The notes: generated from the letters alone by a model not told the origin. Counted from the first letter of the stretch, positions 25,443 through 34,611 are shown. The stretch is DNA of 41,472 nucleotides from Clostridiales bacterium (GCA_012842605.1 DUSN01000035.1:1-41472); one strand, 5' to 3'. Translations and numbers: made by a program.

Positions 25443-27404
25443 TTATTGGCATCTTATCCAAACCAGCATTTCTCCGATTCCCCGGTTTCCCCACATAAAA
25501 TAAGGCACCGCTTTAATGGTAACCGGTGTTACATTTAGCTGCAATGGCCGGTAAAGCTCGTTTTCATCCCATAAAGAATCATTTATGCGCATTCCCTGTC
25601 CCCGTACGGCAACAGCATTACCCGGCAGTGCCGCATCACGATATGCGTCCAGGCGTATATCGTGGGATATGGATATGGCTGACAGATTTTTTCCGTTGTC
25701 AACTTCCTCAAGGCAATATACTACAGGACCACGCTGTATTGCTGCTCTGCCTGCATTTGCCCGAACCTGCGGATGGGCCTGGATAAGCTGCGGTTTCATT
25801 TCCATTTGAAATACGATGGTATCACCATTGGTCCAGGTTCTTTCAATATGGATGTAACCGTCCCTTAAACGATAACCAATGGAGCATTCCTCACCGTTTA
25901 TCTTCAAAGAGGCTTGGTCGCACCAGCCAGGCATCCTCAGTGCCAGATCAAACTCCTTTTCAGTAATGCCCATTACCTGGATGGTTACCTCGCCGTCCCA
26001 TGGATAATCGGTTTTTTGTGCTAAAATTACCTTTTCTCCGTCCAGCTCTGCCTCAAGCTCGCTTCCGATATACAGGTGGGTATATATAGTATTGCCATCC
26101 CTGCTGTATATGTAACCTCCGATTGAGGACAAAAGGCGCGCAATATTGGGCGGGCAGCAGGCACAGCCGTACCATTTCTGACGCTCCGGCTTTATATGGC
26201 GTCTGCAGGGGTTTTTTTCGCTGGCTTCAGGCCATACTTCCATAGGATTGCAATAAAAGAACCTATTACCGTCCAGGGCAATCCCGCTGAGTATGGAGTT
26301 GTACAAAGCTCTTTCCATAACATCCGCATATTTTCCATGCTTCTCCAGTTGCAGCATGCGGCGTGAGAAAAGCAGCAGCCCTATGGAAGCGCAGGTCTCC
26401 TGGTATACTGTATCATTGGGCAGGTCATAATCAAATGTGAAGGCTTCGCCTATATGAGTAGATCCTATACCACCGGTTATATACATTTGTCTGCCGGTAA
26501 TATTGTTCCAGAGGGTGCGGCAGGCATCTCCAAGCTCTTCATCACCGGTTTCCAGGGCTGCATCAGCCATGCCTGAATACAGGTAAACTGCTCTTACTGC
26601 ATGCCCCACGGCTTTTTTCTGTTCTCTTACCGGAAGGTGATACTGGTTATATTCTTTAGTCTGGGACGGACGCTGCCCCTTGTGTGCCCAATGATGAACC
26701 CAGCCTCTTTCCTCTGCTTCAACATCAAAGTAGTAAGGAGTCTTTCCTCTTTCATTTATAAAAAACAGCGCAAGATTAAGATACCGCTCTTCACCGGTTA
26801 CCCTGTACAGTTTAAAAAGTGCCAGCTCAATTTCTTCATGACCGGGATACCCTCTCTTTTTGCCGGGTTCCGGGCCGAATACGCTGTCAATATGATCTGC
26901 AAAACGGCACATTATGTCCAAAAACTTTCTTTTGCCCGTGGCTTCATAGTGTGCTACTGCAGCCTCTATTAAATGCCCTGCACAATAGAGCTCATGGCAT
27001 TCCCAGAGATTAGTCCATCTTCTGCCAGGCTCCTTGACAATGTAATATGTATTCATATACCCGTCAGGAAGCTGAGCCTTACCTATAAGATCTATTATTT
27101 CGTCCACCTGTGATTCCAGTGTCTCATCCGGCTGGACCGCCAGGCTGTAGGATGCTGCTTCCAGCCATTTAGCCATATCACTGTCCTGAAATACAAGACC
27201 TTGATATTCTCCTTCCTCTACCCCCGCGGCAATGCGAAGATTGCGAACTGCATAGCTGGGCGGGGCATCAGGTATCCGGTCGTTCAAAGCATTCCACTGG
27301 TACGGCAGAATGACTTCTCTTACAAGGTTTGTATACCTGTTCCAAAATTCATCCTTAATTCTCACATTTTTCAATGGAAATGTGCATTCCGTAAATTTAT
27401 TCAT
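25443..27404 (-). CDS. GH127 (DUF1680) beta-L-arabinofuranosidase-like glycosidase, second copy
   Basis: 653 residues, no signal peptide, so cytoplasmic. The catalytic set follows the spacing of HypBA1 closely: E320 in IGEAFTFDYDLPN as acid/base, E336 and C338 in YQETC as Zn ligands and C416-C417 in CACCPPN as ligand and nucleophile. It is expected to release L-arabinofuranose from short beta-1,2-arabinosides or related glycans. It is clearly related to, but divergent from, the 587-residue copy at 1402-3165, so they are not a recent duplication. AGGAGG stands 8 nt before the ATG, with a promoter at 27467-27495. No sugar transporter adjoins it; AI-2E and TVP38-type genes follow. Confidence 0.92.
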   Translation of the reverse strand: MNKFTECTFPLKNVRIKDEFWNRYTNLVREVILPYQWNALNDRIPDAPPSYAVRNLRIAAGVEEGEYQGLVFQDSDMAKWLEAASYSLAVQPDETLESQVDEIIDLIGKAQLPDGYMNTYYIVKEPGRRWTNLWECHELYCAGHLIEAAVAHYEATGKRKFLDIMCRFADHIDSVFGPEPGKKRGYPGHEEIELALFKLYRVTGEERYLNLALFFINERGKTPYYFDVEAEERGWVHHWAHKGQRPSQTKEYNQYHLPVREQKKAVGHAVRAVYLYSGMADAALETGDEELGDACRTLWNNITGRQMYITGGIGSTHIGEAFTFDYDLPNDTVYQETCASIGLLLFSRRMLQLEKHGKYADVMERALYNSILSGIALDGNRFFYCNPMEVWPEASEKNPCRRHIKPERQKWYGCACCPPNIARLLSSIGGYIYSRDGNTIYTHLYIGSELEAELDGEKVILAQKTDYPWDGEVTIQVMGITEKEFDLALRMPGWCDQASLKINGEECSIGYRLRDGYIHIERTWTNGDTIVFQMEMKPQLIQAHPQVRANAGRAAIQRGPVVYCLEEVDNGKNLSAISISHDIRLDAYRDAALPGNAVAVRGQGMRINDSLWDENELYRPLQLNVTPVTIKAVPYFMWGNRGIGEMLVWIRCQ

Positions 27405-27466
27405 TACAAATCCCTCCTATGCTGGATGCAGACTGCTTAGTACAGTATTTTTATGACTCTTATACT

Positions 27467-27495
27467 ATTGTATACATTTTTCCATTTGCTGCAAA
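27467..27495 (-). promoter_or_regulatory. Promoter of the second GH127 gene
   Basis: On the minus strand TTTGCA (27490-27495) is followed after 17 nt by TACAAT (27467-27472), 63 nt before the ATG. The -35 box lies within an inverted repeat (27483-27497). Confidence 0.5.
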
Positions 27496-27497
27496 TG
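27483..27497. promoter_or_regulatory. Inverted repeat overlapping the GH127 -35 box, candidate operator
   Basis: CATTTGCTGCAAATG is a perfect 6-bp inverted repeat with a 3-bp centre. Its place over the -35 box would suit a repressor. No regulator gene is adjacent. Confidence 0.35.
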
Positions 27498-27630
27498 AAA
27501 TTTTTTCTCATACTAACTTGTCTTATAAAATGCGCCTGTTTTGCCTCTTAAGATCAGTCTCTTCAGGGGCAGTACAGCAGAAGGCAACCACAGCCAATCT
27601 AGTATGTAAGACATGCATTGGCTTTATGCT

Positions 27631-27658
27631 TTGCGTTATTTATGTTATCAGCTATAAT
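27631..27658 (+). promoter_or_regulatory. Promoter of the ogt/rluA pair
   Basis: TTGCGT (27631-27636), 16-nt spacer, consensus TATAAT (27653-27658), 40 nt before the ogt ATG. AGGGGG lies 8 nt before that start. Confidence 0.6.
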
Positions 27659-27698
27659 AAAGGATATATAATAGTAAATCGGTTAGGGGGAATATTAA

Positions 27699-28190
27699 AT
27701 GCCGAAATATTTATTCTTCTATGACACCCCGGTGGGCAGACTTGGAATCGTCGATGAAAACTCACAAATAACCCGGCTTTATTTTTCTGGCAGCAGCAAA
27801 ACAAAAGATCCGGGCGCAGCGATAGCAGATGCAACCGTGGCAGAAACGGAGTTGCTTAAAAAAGCCGGAATACAGCTTCAGGAGTATTTCAACGGATGCC
27901 GCAGAACCTTTGATTTGCCCATAGTGCCGAAGGGCACTCCCTTTCAGATAAAAGTATGGAAGGCCCTGCTTGATATCCCCTATGGAGAAACACGAAGCTA
28001 TAAGGATATAGCTTCAGCAGTAGGCAATGAAAGGGCTTGCAGGGCAGTCGGCATGGCCAATAATAAAAATCCGATCGCAATCATTATCCCCTGTCACCGG
28101 GTAATCGGCTCCAATGGAAAGCTGGTGGGATACGGCGGAGGGCTGGATATCAAGCAATACCTGTTGGAATTGGAACAAAGGTTTTTATAA
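27699..28190 (+). CDS. ogt: Methylated-DNA--protein-cysteine S-methyltransferase
   Basis: 163 residues, the usual length for Ogt-type enzymes. It directly removes methyl groups from O6-methylguanine in DNA by transfer to its own Cys in a one-time reaction. The active site IIPCHRVIGSNG carries Cys132, and the helix-turn-helix with the Arg finger is seen in YGETRSYKDIASAVGNERACRAVG. The N-terminal 70 residues are the small ribonuclease-like domain. It is constitutively expressed by the look of its plain promoter, and the pseudouridine synthase gene follows after 2 bp. There is no Ada domain. Confidence 0.95.
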   Translation: MPKYLFFYDTPVGRLGIVDENSQITRLYFSGSSKTKDPGAAIADATVAETELLKKAGIQLQEYFNGCRRTFDLPIVPKGTPFQIKVWKALLDIPYGETRSYKDIASAVGNERACRAVGMANNKNPIAIIIPCHRVIGSNGKLVGYGGGLDIKQYLLELEQRFL

Positions 28191-28192
28191 AA

Positions 28193-29125
28193 ATGGCGTA
28201 CCTGTTCAGGTTGAAAGGATGGAAAACCCGCAAGATGAATTTTAGGTATACAGTACATGAAAAAGACAACGGACGTACGGTCAGAAGCATACTCAGGAAT
28301 GAGTTTGGCTTCTCCAACAGCCTGATCAAGCGATTCAAGTATCATGGGCAGGTACTCTGCAACAGCAAACCTGTTTATATGAATCAAATTGTGACCTGCG
28401 GCGATATTGTAGAGGCAGATATTCATTTTGAGGAAAAATCCGAAACCGTGAAACCTGTGCCAATGGATTTAAAAATCTTGTATGAGGATGATACCGTAAT
28501 TGCCCTTGACAAGCCTCCCGGAATAATTATTCATCCCCTTGGAAGGGATTCCGAAAACACCATGGCAAACGGACTCATGTACTATTTTCAGAGCAAAGGC
28601 TGCCAGACGAAGATCAGGCCTGTCAGCAGACTGGATCGGGATACCACAGGCGTAATAGTATTTGCCAAAAACCAGTTTGTGCATGAAAAACTGACACAGC
28701 AAATGAAAACCGGAGATTATCATAAGAAATATACAGGCATTGTACATGGCTGCCCTGCAGAGAAAAAAGGTATCATAAACCTTCCTATAAGCAGAGCACC
28801 GGGTTCCATCATCCTGAGGGAGGTGTCTCCGTCCGGCGATCCTGCTGTTACCCATTATGAGGTTGTTGAAGAACTAAAGGATGCTGCTGTACTGCATTTT
28901 ACCCTTGAAACCGGCAGAACTCATCAGATCAGGGTGCACTGCAGGGAAATCGGTCATTCCCTTATTGGAGACACGCTATATTCAAATATACCAACCAGCC
29001 TGATCGGAAGGCAGGCGCTGCACTCCCATATGGTCCGGTTCATCCATCCCCTTACAGGCAAATGCATAGAAATAATATCTCCTCTGCCAAAAGATATGAT
29101 GGACTTAAGGAATGCTCTGCTCTAA
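28193..29125 (+). CDS. RluA-family 23S rRNA/tRNA pseudouridine synthase
   Basis: 310 residues from ATG 28193; an internal ATG at 28235 is as plausible because the family usually begins with the FRYTVHEKDNGRTV block. An N-terminal S4-like RNA-binding domain (about 20-80) precedes the catalytic domain with the RluA motif VSRLDRDTTGVIV, catalytic D148, and the second motif ETGRTHQIRVH. It isomerises specific uridines in structured RNA; which position cannot be told, and RluD-like and YjbO/YlyB-like paralogues share these motifs. It is cotranscribed with the methyltransferase gene. Confidence 0.92.
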   Translation: MAYLFRLKGWKTRKMNFRYTVHEKDNGRTVRSILRNEFGFSNSLIKRFKYHGQVLCNSKPVYMNQIVTCGDIVEADIHFEEKSETVKPVPMDLKILYEDDTVIALDKPPGIIIHPLGRDSENTMANGLMYYFQSKGCQTKIRPVSRLDRDTTGVIVFAKNQFVHEKLTQQMKTGDYHKKYTGIVHGCPAEKKGIINLPISRAPGSIILREVSPSGDPAVTHYEVVEELKDAAVLHFTLETGRTHQIRVHCREIGHSLIGDTLYSNIPTSLIGRQALHSHMVRFIHPLTGKCIEIISPLPKDMMDLRNALL

Positions 29126-29132
29126 TTAAGAA

Positions 29133-29156
29133 CCACCACCTGTTTGAAGGTGATGG
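29133..29156 (+). other. Stem-loop just after the pseudouridine synthase gene
   Basis: CCACCACCT (29133-29141) pairs with AGGTGATGG (29148-29156), one mismatch, 6-nt loop, starting 7 nt after the stop codon. No T tract follows, so it is at most a weak terminator or a 3'-end stabiliser. The rest of the 233-bp gap to the P-ATPase gene is AT-rich with nothing recognisable. Confidence 0.4.
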
Positions 29157-29358
29157 CCCTAAAAATGAAACATTATCAAAATTGTGCATATTGCTTCTTT
29201 GTACTTATCTCATTTTGTTACAATCACAACTTTGGAATCAATATTGTAATGGTAACAGTATTGAAGTCTGTTTTATTATGGTCACAGTCTAAAATTAATA
29301 ATAATATCAGTTTTGCTCAATTTTAATTTTAAAATTCTATTATTAACCTATTGCTGCT

Positions 29359-32070
29359 TCATTTGTTCCTGGATACTGCTCCTCGAACTACCTTGGTCAG
29401 TTCGCCGAATATCAGCGGCAGAACAGCCATCAGCACAACAAAATCCCAATCCCCGAAATGGAAATATTCAATACGGAATATATCGCGGAACGCCGGGATA
29501 AACATTATAACCAGCAAAAGGCCAAAGGATACTATGGCAGCTAAGTTCATATTGCGGTTGCTGAATACCCCTAACTTCCACAATGGCAGTCTTTCGGAGC
29601 GGGCTGTATATGCCCGGAGCAGCTCACACAAAATCAATGTTACCAAAGCATAAGTACGCCCCATGTCCAGCCCGTGGTTTTTCCATCCATAATAGAAGGA
29701 AAACAGAACTGCTGCAGTCATTACAAGGCTCTGCACAATTATATTTATCAGCATGTCTTTGTTTATAATGGACTCATTAGGATCCCGGGGCGGAACTTCC
29801 ATCAAGCCTGGTTCCTTCTTTTCAGTACCGAGGGCTAAAGCCGGGAAAGCATCCGTCAGCAGATTGATCCACAGAAGATGAATAGGAAGCAGCGGAATCT
29901 CCCAGTTAAACAGCATGGACAGGAATATAATCAATATCTCGCCTACATTGCAGGACATAAGGAAGAACACGAATTTGCGGATATTGCTGTAAATAACCCG
30001 TCCTTCTTCTACCGCTGCCACAATGCTGGAAAAATTATCATCAGTAATTATCATGTCTGCACTTTCCTTGGTTACATCGGTACCGGTTATGCCCATGGCT
30101 ACACCGATATCTGCCCGTTTCAGCGCAGGGGCATCATTTACGCCATCGCCGGTCATGGCAGCAATTTCACCGTTGTTCTTCATGGCTTGCACAATTCTTA
30201 CCTTATGTTCCGGAGAAACCCGTGCAAAAACACTTACCTTCCGCACTGCTTCATCCAGCTGCTGATCACTCATCTGATTAAGCTCTGCTCCGGTCAGCAC
30301 TTCATCATCTGAAGATATAATGCCTAACTGACGGGCGATTGCAGCAGCAGTATCGCGATAATCGCCTGTAATCATCACAGCACGAATTCCTGCAGTTTTG
30401 CAGACCTTGATTGCCTCTATTGCCTCCGGCCGGGGCGGGTCAATCATTCCTACCAGACCGCAGAATACCAGCCCCTGCTCATCCTTGTCAGGCGTAGGAT
30501 GTTCGGGAATCTCCGGCACCGGTTTGTATGCCATTGCCAGGACCCTGAAAGCCTGGCTGGCTAAATTCTTGTTTTCATTAATTATCTCATTTATATCTTC
30601 AGGCGTAATAGGAGCAATGGTGCCATCCTTTTTCATAACATAGGTGCAGCGTTCTACCAGGATATCCGGTGCTCCCTTGGTAAAGGCAGCAAGCTTACCG
30701 TCCCGGGTCTGGTGATAAGTGGTCATTAATTTACGCTGAGAATCGAACGGGATTTCCTGAAGCCTTGGCTGGGCTTTGTTGATTTCATCACGGTCAATAC
30801 CTGCTTTGGCAGCGGCGACAATCATTGCTCCTTCAGTCGGATCGCCGATAATGCGCCATTCATCGCTGCCGCCTTCTGTAACATGCTCCAGCCGGGCATC
30901 ATTGCATAATGCCTGAATCTCCAAAAGCCTTGCTGCAGCAGGCTGCTCTGAGAGATTAACTTCCTTGCCCTCTATGGTCAAGGACCCTGCAGGGTTGTAA
31001 CCTTCCCCTGAGACATCTATCTCCTGTCCCAGAGTATACATTTTTACTATTGTCATCTGGTTTTGAGTCAAAGTTCCGGTTTTATCCGAACAGATAACCG
31101 TAGTACTGCCCAGCGTTTCAACAGCATGCAGCTTTTTCATAATTGAGTTATGCTGCACCATGCGCTGCATGCCCAGTGCAAGCACAATGGTAACAACAGC
31201 CGGCAGCCCCTCGGGAATAGCTGCTACTGCAAGGCTGACTGATGTCATGAACATGCCAAGGATGTCCTCCCCGCGAGTCAAACCAAGCACAAAAACGACT
31301 GCACATATGACCAGGCATGCGGTGCCAAGCAGTTTGCCCAACTGTGCCAGTTTGCGCTGCAATGGCGTATCCTCTTGAGAATCCTCCTGAATCATCCTGG
31401 CAATATTCCCGATTACTGTGTTCATGCCCGTAGCAGTTACAATACCGGTGCCGCGGCCATAGGTAACCAATGTGCTCATAAAGCCGCAATTGACCTGGTC
31501 TCCCAGTCCTACATCGCCTTCCAGCCTTTTGGATGCATCTTTTTCTACCGGTACAGATTCTCCCGTCAGCGCTGCTTCCTCCACCTTAAGATTGACAGAT
31601 GAAGTCAGCCTGACATCTGCAGGTATATAATCCCCGGTTTCCAAAATCACCAAATCGCCGGGTACCAGCTCAGCAGCAGGTATGGCCGCTTCCTTGCCAT
31701 CCCTTATAACCTTTGCATGGGGAGCGGACATCTTTTTTAGGGCTTCCAGGGCCTTGTTTGCCCTGTACTCCTGTACTACACCCAAAACTGCGTTAATGAT
31801 AACAATGCCTATGATTACAATAGAATCGACAACTTCTTTTACAAGAATAGATACCAGGCTGGCTGCTATAAGGATTAACACCATATAATCCTTTAACTGT
31901 TCAATAAACATCTGAAATATACCAGTCCCTTCCTTATGCTCCAACTCATTAGGCCCGTATTTTTCCAAGCGCAATCGGGCTTCTTCCGATGTTAAGCCAT
32001 TTGACGTATCGGTATTGAGATTTGCGCTTACCTCTTGTATGCTTTGTTCATGCCATGGAAGTTTATCCAA
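29359..32070 (-). CDS. Calcium-type cation-transporting P-type ATPase (P2A)
   Basis: 903 residues, full length for a PMR1/LMCA1-like pump. It has the actuator motif TGES (169-172), the M4 ion-site PEGLP (286-290), the phosphorylated D329 in CSDKTGTLT, the hinge motif MTGDGVNDAPALKRADIG and ten predicted helices. The M6 block INLLTDAFPALALG has the Asn and Asp found in the single Ca2+ site of this subfamily, so Ca2+ export from the cytoplasm is the best guess; Mn2+ or Na+ are possible. It starts with TTG, AGGTG 5 nt upstream. It stands alone, and converges with the rluA-type gene. Confidence 0.93.
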   Translation of the reverse strand: MDKLPWHEQSIQEVSANLNTDTSNGLTSEEARLRLEKYGPNELEHKEGTGIFQMFIEQLKDYMVLILIAASLVSILVKEVVDSIVIIGIVIINAVLGVVQEYRANKALEALKKMSAPHAKVIRDGKEAAIPAAELVPGDLVILETGDYIPADVRLTSSVNLKVEEAALTGESVPVEKDASKRLEGDVGLGDQVNCGFMSTLVTYGRGTGIVTATGMNTVIGNIARMIQEDSQEDTPLQRKLAQLGKLLGTACLVICAVVFVLGLTRGEDILGMFMTSVSLAVAAIPEGLPAVVTIVLALGMQRMVQHNSIMKKLHAVETLGSTTVICSDKTGTLTQNQMTIVKMYTLGQEIDVSGEGYNPAGSLTIEGKEVNLSEQPAAARLLEIQALCNDARLEHVTEGGSDEWRIIGDPTEGAMIVAAAKAGIDRDEINKAQPRLQEIPFDSQRKLMTTYHQTRDGKLAAFTKGAPDILVERCTYVMKKDGTIAPITPEDINEIINENKNLASQAFRVLAMAYKPVPEIPEHPTPDKDEQGLVFCGLVGMIDPPRPEAIEAIKVCKTAGIRAVMITGDYRDTAAAIARQLGIISSDDEVLTGAELNQMSDQQLDEAVRKVSVFARVSPEHKVRIVQAMKNNGEIAAMTGDGVNDAPALKRADIGVAMGITGTDVTKESADMIITDDNFSSIVAAVEEGRVIYSNIRKFVFFLMSCNVGEILIIFLSMLFNWEIPLLPIHLLWINLLTDAFPALALGTEKKEPGLMEVPPRDPNESIINKDMLINIIVQSLVMTAAVLFSFYYGWKNHGLDMGRTYALVTLILCELLRAYTARSERLPLWKLGVFSNRNMNLAAIVSFGLLLVIMFIPAFRDIFRIEYFHFGDWDFVVLMAVLPLIFGELTKVVRGAVSRNK

Positions 32071-32125
32071 TTGAACACCTGCTTTCCTATATTATTACAG
32101 TTTCTAAAAACCGCATTATTTGCTG

Positions 32126-32153
32126 ATTTTATCATTATCTCCCTTGTTTTCAA
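32126..32153 (-). promoter_or_regulatory. Possible promoter of the P-type ATPase gene
   Basis: Minus strand TTGAAA (32148-32153), 16-nt spacer, TAAAAT (32126-32131), about 55 nt before the TTG start. Confidence 0.4.
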
Positions 32154-32170
32154 AACGGTACTGATCTTCT

Positions 32171-32192
32171 CAGGCAGTTTGCATGCTGCCTG
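32171..32192 (+). terminator. Orphan hairpin with downstream T-rich run
   Basis: CAGGCAG (32171-32177) pairs perfectly with CTGCCTG (32186-32192) over 8 nt and is followed on the plus strand by TTTATTTAT. No plus-strand gene ends nearby now, so it may be a leftover terminator. Otherwise the region 32193-32426 shows no feature. Confidence 0.35.
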
Positions 32193-32426
32193 TTTATTTA
32201 TCACCAAGACATATAGTCTCTTGCGCATTATTAAAATTTTCATTCCGGTATTGGTTCTATTCGAGTATGCCTATGCAGAAGCCTTTTTATACGGTTTACA
32301 CTTGCTTCACCGCCTTCCCTGCAACTGACCTGTTCATGTCAGCTGATTAATGGCAGTTCATTGTATTGCTGGAAAAATACGCTCCAGGTACCATTATACC
32401 AAAAATATGCAGGAAAGTGGTGATAA

Positions 32427-32564
32427 AAGCTGCAACCGCATAAAAACCTTACCGGTTATATTTCGGGATTTGCTGTCCCTAAATTTGTAATTGACTCACC
32501 TCACGGCGGCGGGAAGATTCCAATAAATCCGGATTATGTAATTTCCACCGATGATAACGTATAG
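32427..32564 (+). pseudogene. Lysine 2,3-aminomutase (KamA family) relic, C-terminal end only
   Basis: The plus strand reads about 45 codons beginning [17 protein letters not shown], then [20 protein letters not shown], before the stop at 32562-32564. This matches the C-terminal end of KamA-family radical SAM enzymes, whose equivalent segment reads GHTSGYxVPTFVVDAPGGGGKxPxxPNYV from memory. A stop codon just upstream in frame (32424-32426), no start and no radical SAM Cys cluster show that only the tail survives. Active enzymes of the family make beta-lysine using a [4Fe-4S] cluster, SAM and PLP. Fragment identity is solid; which subfamily is not. Confidence 0.8.
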
Positions 32565-32585
32565 ACAGCATAGCCTGCCGCGGAA

Positions 32586-32618
32586 AGAAAAAAACCGGCA
32601 AAGATAAGCTCTGCCGAT
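32586..32618 (-). terminator. Terminator of the oxaloacetate decarboxylase operon
   Basis: On the minus strand CGGCA pairs with TGCCG (32612-32616 and 32596-32600) over an 11-nt loop, followed by GTTTTTTTC. It lies about 65 nt after the oadB stop codon. Confidence 0.65.
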
Positions 32619-32680
32619 TAAAGAGGAAAGTCTATATGATACATGAGTAAAATTATATAAGATATATTTATTTACAGTTT

Positions 32681-33814
32681 TTATCCGAACAATGCCATTA
32701 AGATGCCTGCTGCTACTGCCGAACCTATAACCCCTGCAACATTCGGTCCCATGGCATGCATGAGAAGGAAGTTGCCTGGATTGGCCTTCTGCCCTTCTAT
32801 CTGCGATACCCTGGCAGCCATGGGAACAGCCGATACGCCTGCTGAACCAATCAGAGGATTAATCTTCCCTCCGGACAGCTTATACATCAGCTTGCCTAAG
32901 AGCAAGCCGCCGATGGTGCTGAACATGAAAGCCACCAGACCCAAACCGATTATGGCCAGTGTCTCAGGTCTTAAGAATCTCTCAGCATTTGCTGTGGCTC
33001 CGACAGTTACACCCAGGAAAATAGTTACTATGTTTATCAAAGCGTTCTGAGCTGTATCAGACAATCTTTCCACTACTCCTGATTCTCTGAACAGGTTGCC
33101 CAGCATCAGCATTCCAATCAAGGGTGCAACCGAGGGAAGCAGCAATACACAGAAGATGGTAACTACTATGGGGAAGCAGATTTTTTCCAGCTTGGAAACC
33201 TCTCTCAGCTGCTCCATCTTAACTTCTCTTTCCTTTTTGGTTGTGAGCAGCCTCATCAGCGGCGGCTGTATCATAGGAATCAAAGCCATATATGAATAAG
33301 CGGCGATGGCAATGGCCGGCAGCAGGTCCGGCGCCAGCCTGGTTGTGGTAAAAATGGCTGTGGGCCCATCAGCTCCGCCAATGATACCGATTGAAGCCGC
33401 CTCCTGAGGTGTAAAGCCAATCAGGTTGGCAATAGTAAATGCAATAAAAATGCCAAACTGGGCTGCTGCACCCAGGAACAAACTGGAAGGCCGGGCAATC
33501 AGCGGACCAAAATCAGTCATTGCACCGATACCCAGGAATATCAATGATGGGTATATGCCTTTCTTAACGCCTAAATATAAATAATGCAGCAGTCCTCCCT
33601 GTTCTGAACCTATTTCTTCCTTCATTAGGCCTGCCAAAGGCAGGTTAGCCAGAAGTACGCCAAAGGCAATGGTAAGAAGCAGCAATGGTTCAAACTTCTT
33701 GACAATGGCTAAATATATCAATACACAGGCTATTGCAATCATAACCAGCTGCTGCCATGTTATTGCAGCAAAACCGGATTCAGCCCATATGGTTTTAAGT
33801 GCATCTATAAACAT
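32681..33814 (-). CDS. oadB: Sodium-ion-translocating decarboxylase beta subunit
   Basis: 377 residues, highly hydrophobic, about nine to eleven helices. It has the two signature regions of Na+ pump beta subunits: SSLFLGAAAQFGIF and the re-entrant GGADGPTAIFTT loop, whose Asp is the key Na+ site residue in the family. It decarboxylates the carboxybiotin brought by the biotin protein and couples this to Na+ export across the membrane. It is the last gene of the four-gene operon, 14 bp after the biotin carrier gene, and is followed by a terminator at 32586-32618. Confidence 0.94.
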   Translation of the reverse strand: MFIDALKTIWAESGFAAITWQQLVMIAIACVLIYLAIVKKFEPLLLLTIAFGVLLANLPLAGLMKEEIGSEQGGLLHYLYLGVKKGIYPSLIFLGIGAMTDFGPLIARPSSLFLGAAAQFGIFIAFTIANLIGFTPQEAASIGIIGGADGPTAIFTTTRLAPDLLPAIAIAAYSYMALIPMIQPPLMRLLTTKKEREVKMEQLREVSKLEKICFPIVVTIFCVLLLPSVAPLIGMLMLGNLFRESGVVERLSDTAQNALINIVTIFLGVTVGATANAERFLRPETLAIIGLGLVAFMFSTIGGLLLGKLMYKLSGGKINPLIGSAGVSAVPMAARVSQIEGQKANPGNFLLMHAMGPNVAGVIGSAVAAGILMALFG

Positions 33815-33828
33815 TGTAAGTCACCCCG

Positions 33829-34254
33829 CTATTGAATGATGGCAAGGACATCACCGGTGGATACCGATGCCCCTTTTGAAGCTGCTACCTGTACTACACC
33901 GTCCCCGGGAGACATAATTTCATTCTCCATTTTCATGGCTTCCAGAATAAATAGAATGTCTCCCTTCTTAACGGTCTGTCCGCTGCTTACCTTCACATCC
34001 AATATGGTTCCCGGCATGGGTGCCTTAACAGGCTCGCCGCTGCCTAATGCAGCTGAAACAGGTGCCGCGGGTGCAGGCGCTGCAGGTGCCTGCTGAGGTG
34101 CTGCTGGAGCTGATGCAACTGTTGGGGCTGCCTGGGCTTGCGCTGCCTGAACAGCAGCCTGGACTGCAGCATCATCAATTTTTACAATGCTGGCCTGTCC
34201 ACGTTCTACTTCTACTTCATAGCTTTTATTATTTATAGTAACAATATATCGCAT
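33829..34254 (-). CDS. Biotin carrier protein of the Na+-translocating decarboxylase
   Basis: 141 residues. An N-terminal segment of about 28 residues resembling the lead-in of biotin carrier proteins, an Ala/Pro/Gln-rich flexible linker (about 29-70), then a biotinyl/lipoyl domain with biotinylated K108 in EAMKMEN. The mobile arm carries CO2 as carboxybiotin from the carboxyltransferase subunit to the membrane subunit OadB. In Klebsiella this domain is fused to the alpha subunit; here it is a separate gene, as in GcdC/MmdC-type pumps. AAGGAGGAG stands 7 nt before the ATG. Confidence 0.93.
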   Translation of the reverse strand: MRYIVTINNKSYEVEVERGQASIVKIDDAAVQAAVQAAQAQAAPTVASAPAAPQQAPAAPAPAAPVSAALGSGEPVKAPMPGTILDVKVSSGQTVKKGDILFILEAMKMENEIMSPGDGVVQVAASKGASVSTGDVLAIIQ

Positions 34255-34281
34255 TGGAAAACTCCTCCTTGCTAAAATCTA

Positions 34282-34611
34282 TCAGGATTGTTCTATTGCT
34301 TTGATTGACTTGAACTGAAGCTCAGACAGGGGAATGCCTGATTCATGACTGATAATGGCCATAATCATGGCAGCAGTCTTTTCATCAACTCCCTTAAGCC
34401 TCAGCTCGCCGGCCGAAACTTCCGGGCCTTTTGCTCCCTCATCCAGGACTTCTGCCTGCTCTGCCGGAACATTAACGGGCAATGCAGCCTCATGCTTAAA
34501 AATGCCCACCAATTTTGCAAAGATCTGAATTAATGCATACAAGCTGGCCAGTACTAAGAAAACCAAGGCCATACTGAATATGGAAACTAAAATACTATCA
34601 AAAAATGACAT
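34282..34611 (-). CDS. OadG-like sodium pump decarboxylase gamma subunit
   Basis: About 109 residues from the ATG at 34611, which lies 5 nt after AGGGTGG; GTG codons at 34617 and 34620 are alternatives. One N-terminal membrane helix (about residues 8-32) is followed by a soluble tail of about 75 residues. OadG proteins anchor and assemble the alpha subunit on the beta subunit. The tail of this one ends in a short helical domain (VDEKTAAMIMAIISHES) typical of the clostridial OadG form in place of the His-rich tail known from Klebsiella. It follows the alpha gene directly, within 12 bp. Confidence 0.82.
   Translation of the reverse strand: MSFFDSILVSIFSMALVFLVLASLYALIQIFAKLVGIFKHEAALPVNVPAEQAEVLDEGAKGPEVSAGELRLKGVDEKTAAMIMAIISHESGIPLSELQFKSIKAIEQS

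Noticed and set aside
32028..32243. 71-codon minus-strand ORF upstream of the P-type ATPase
   Set aside because: It overlaps the ATPase start and promoter region and contains a hairpin; no protein-like features.
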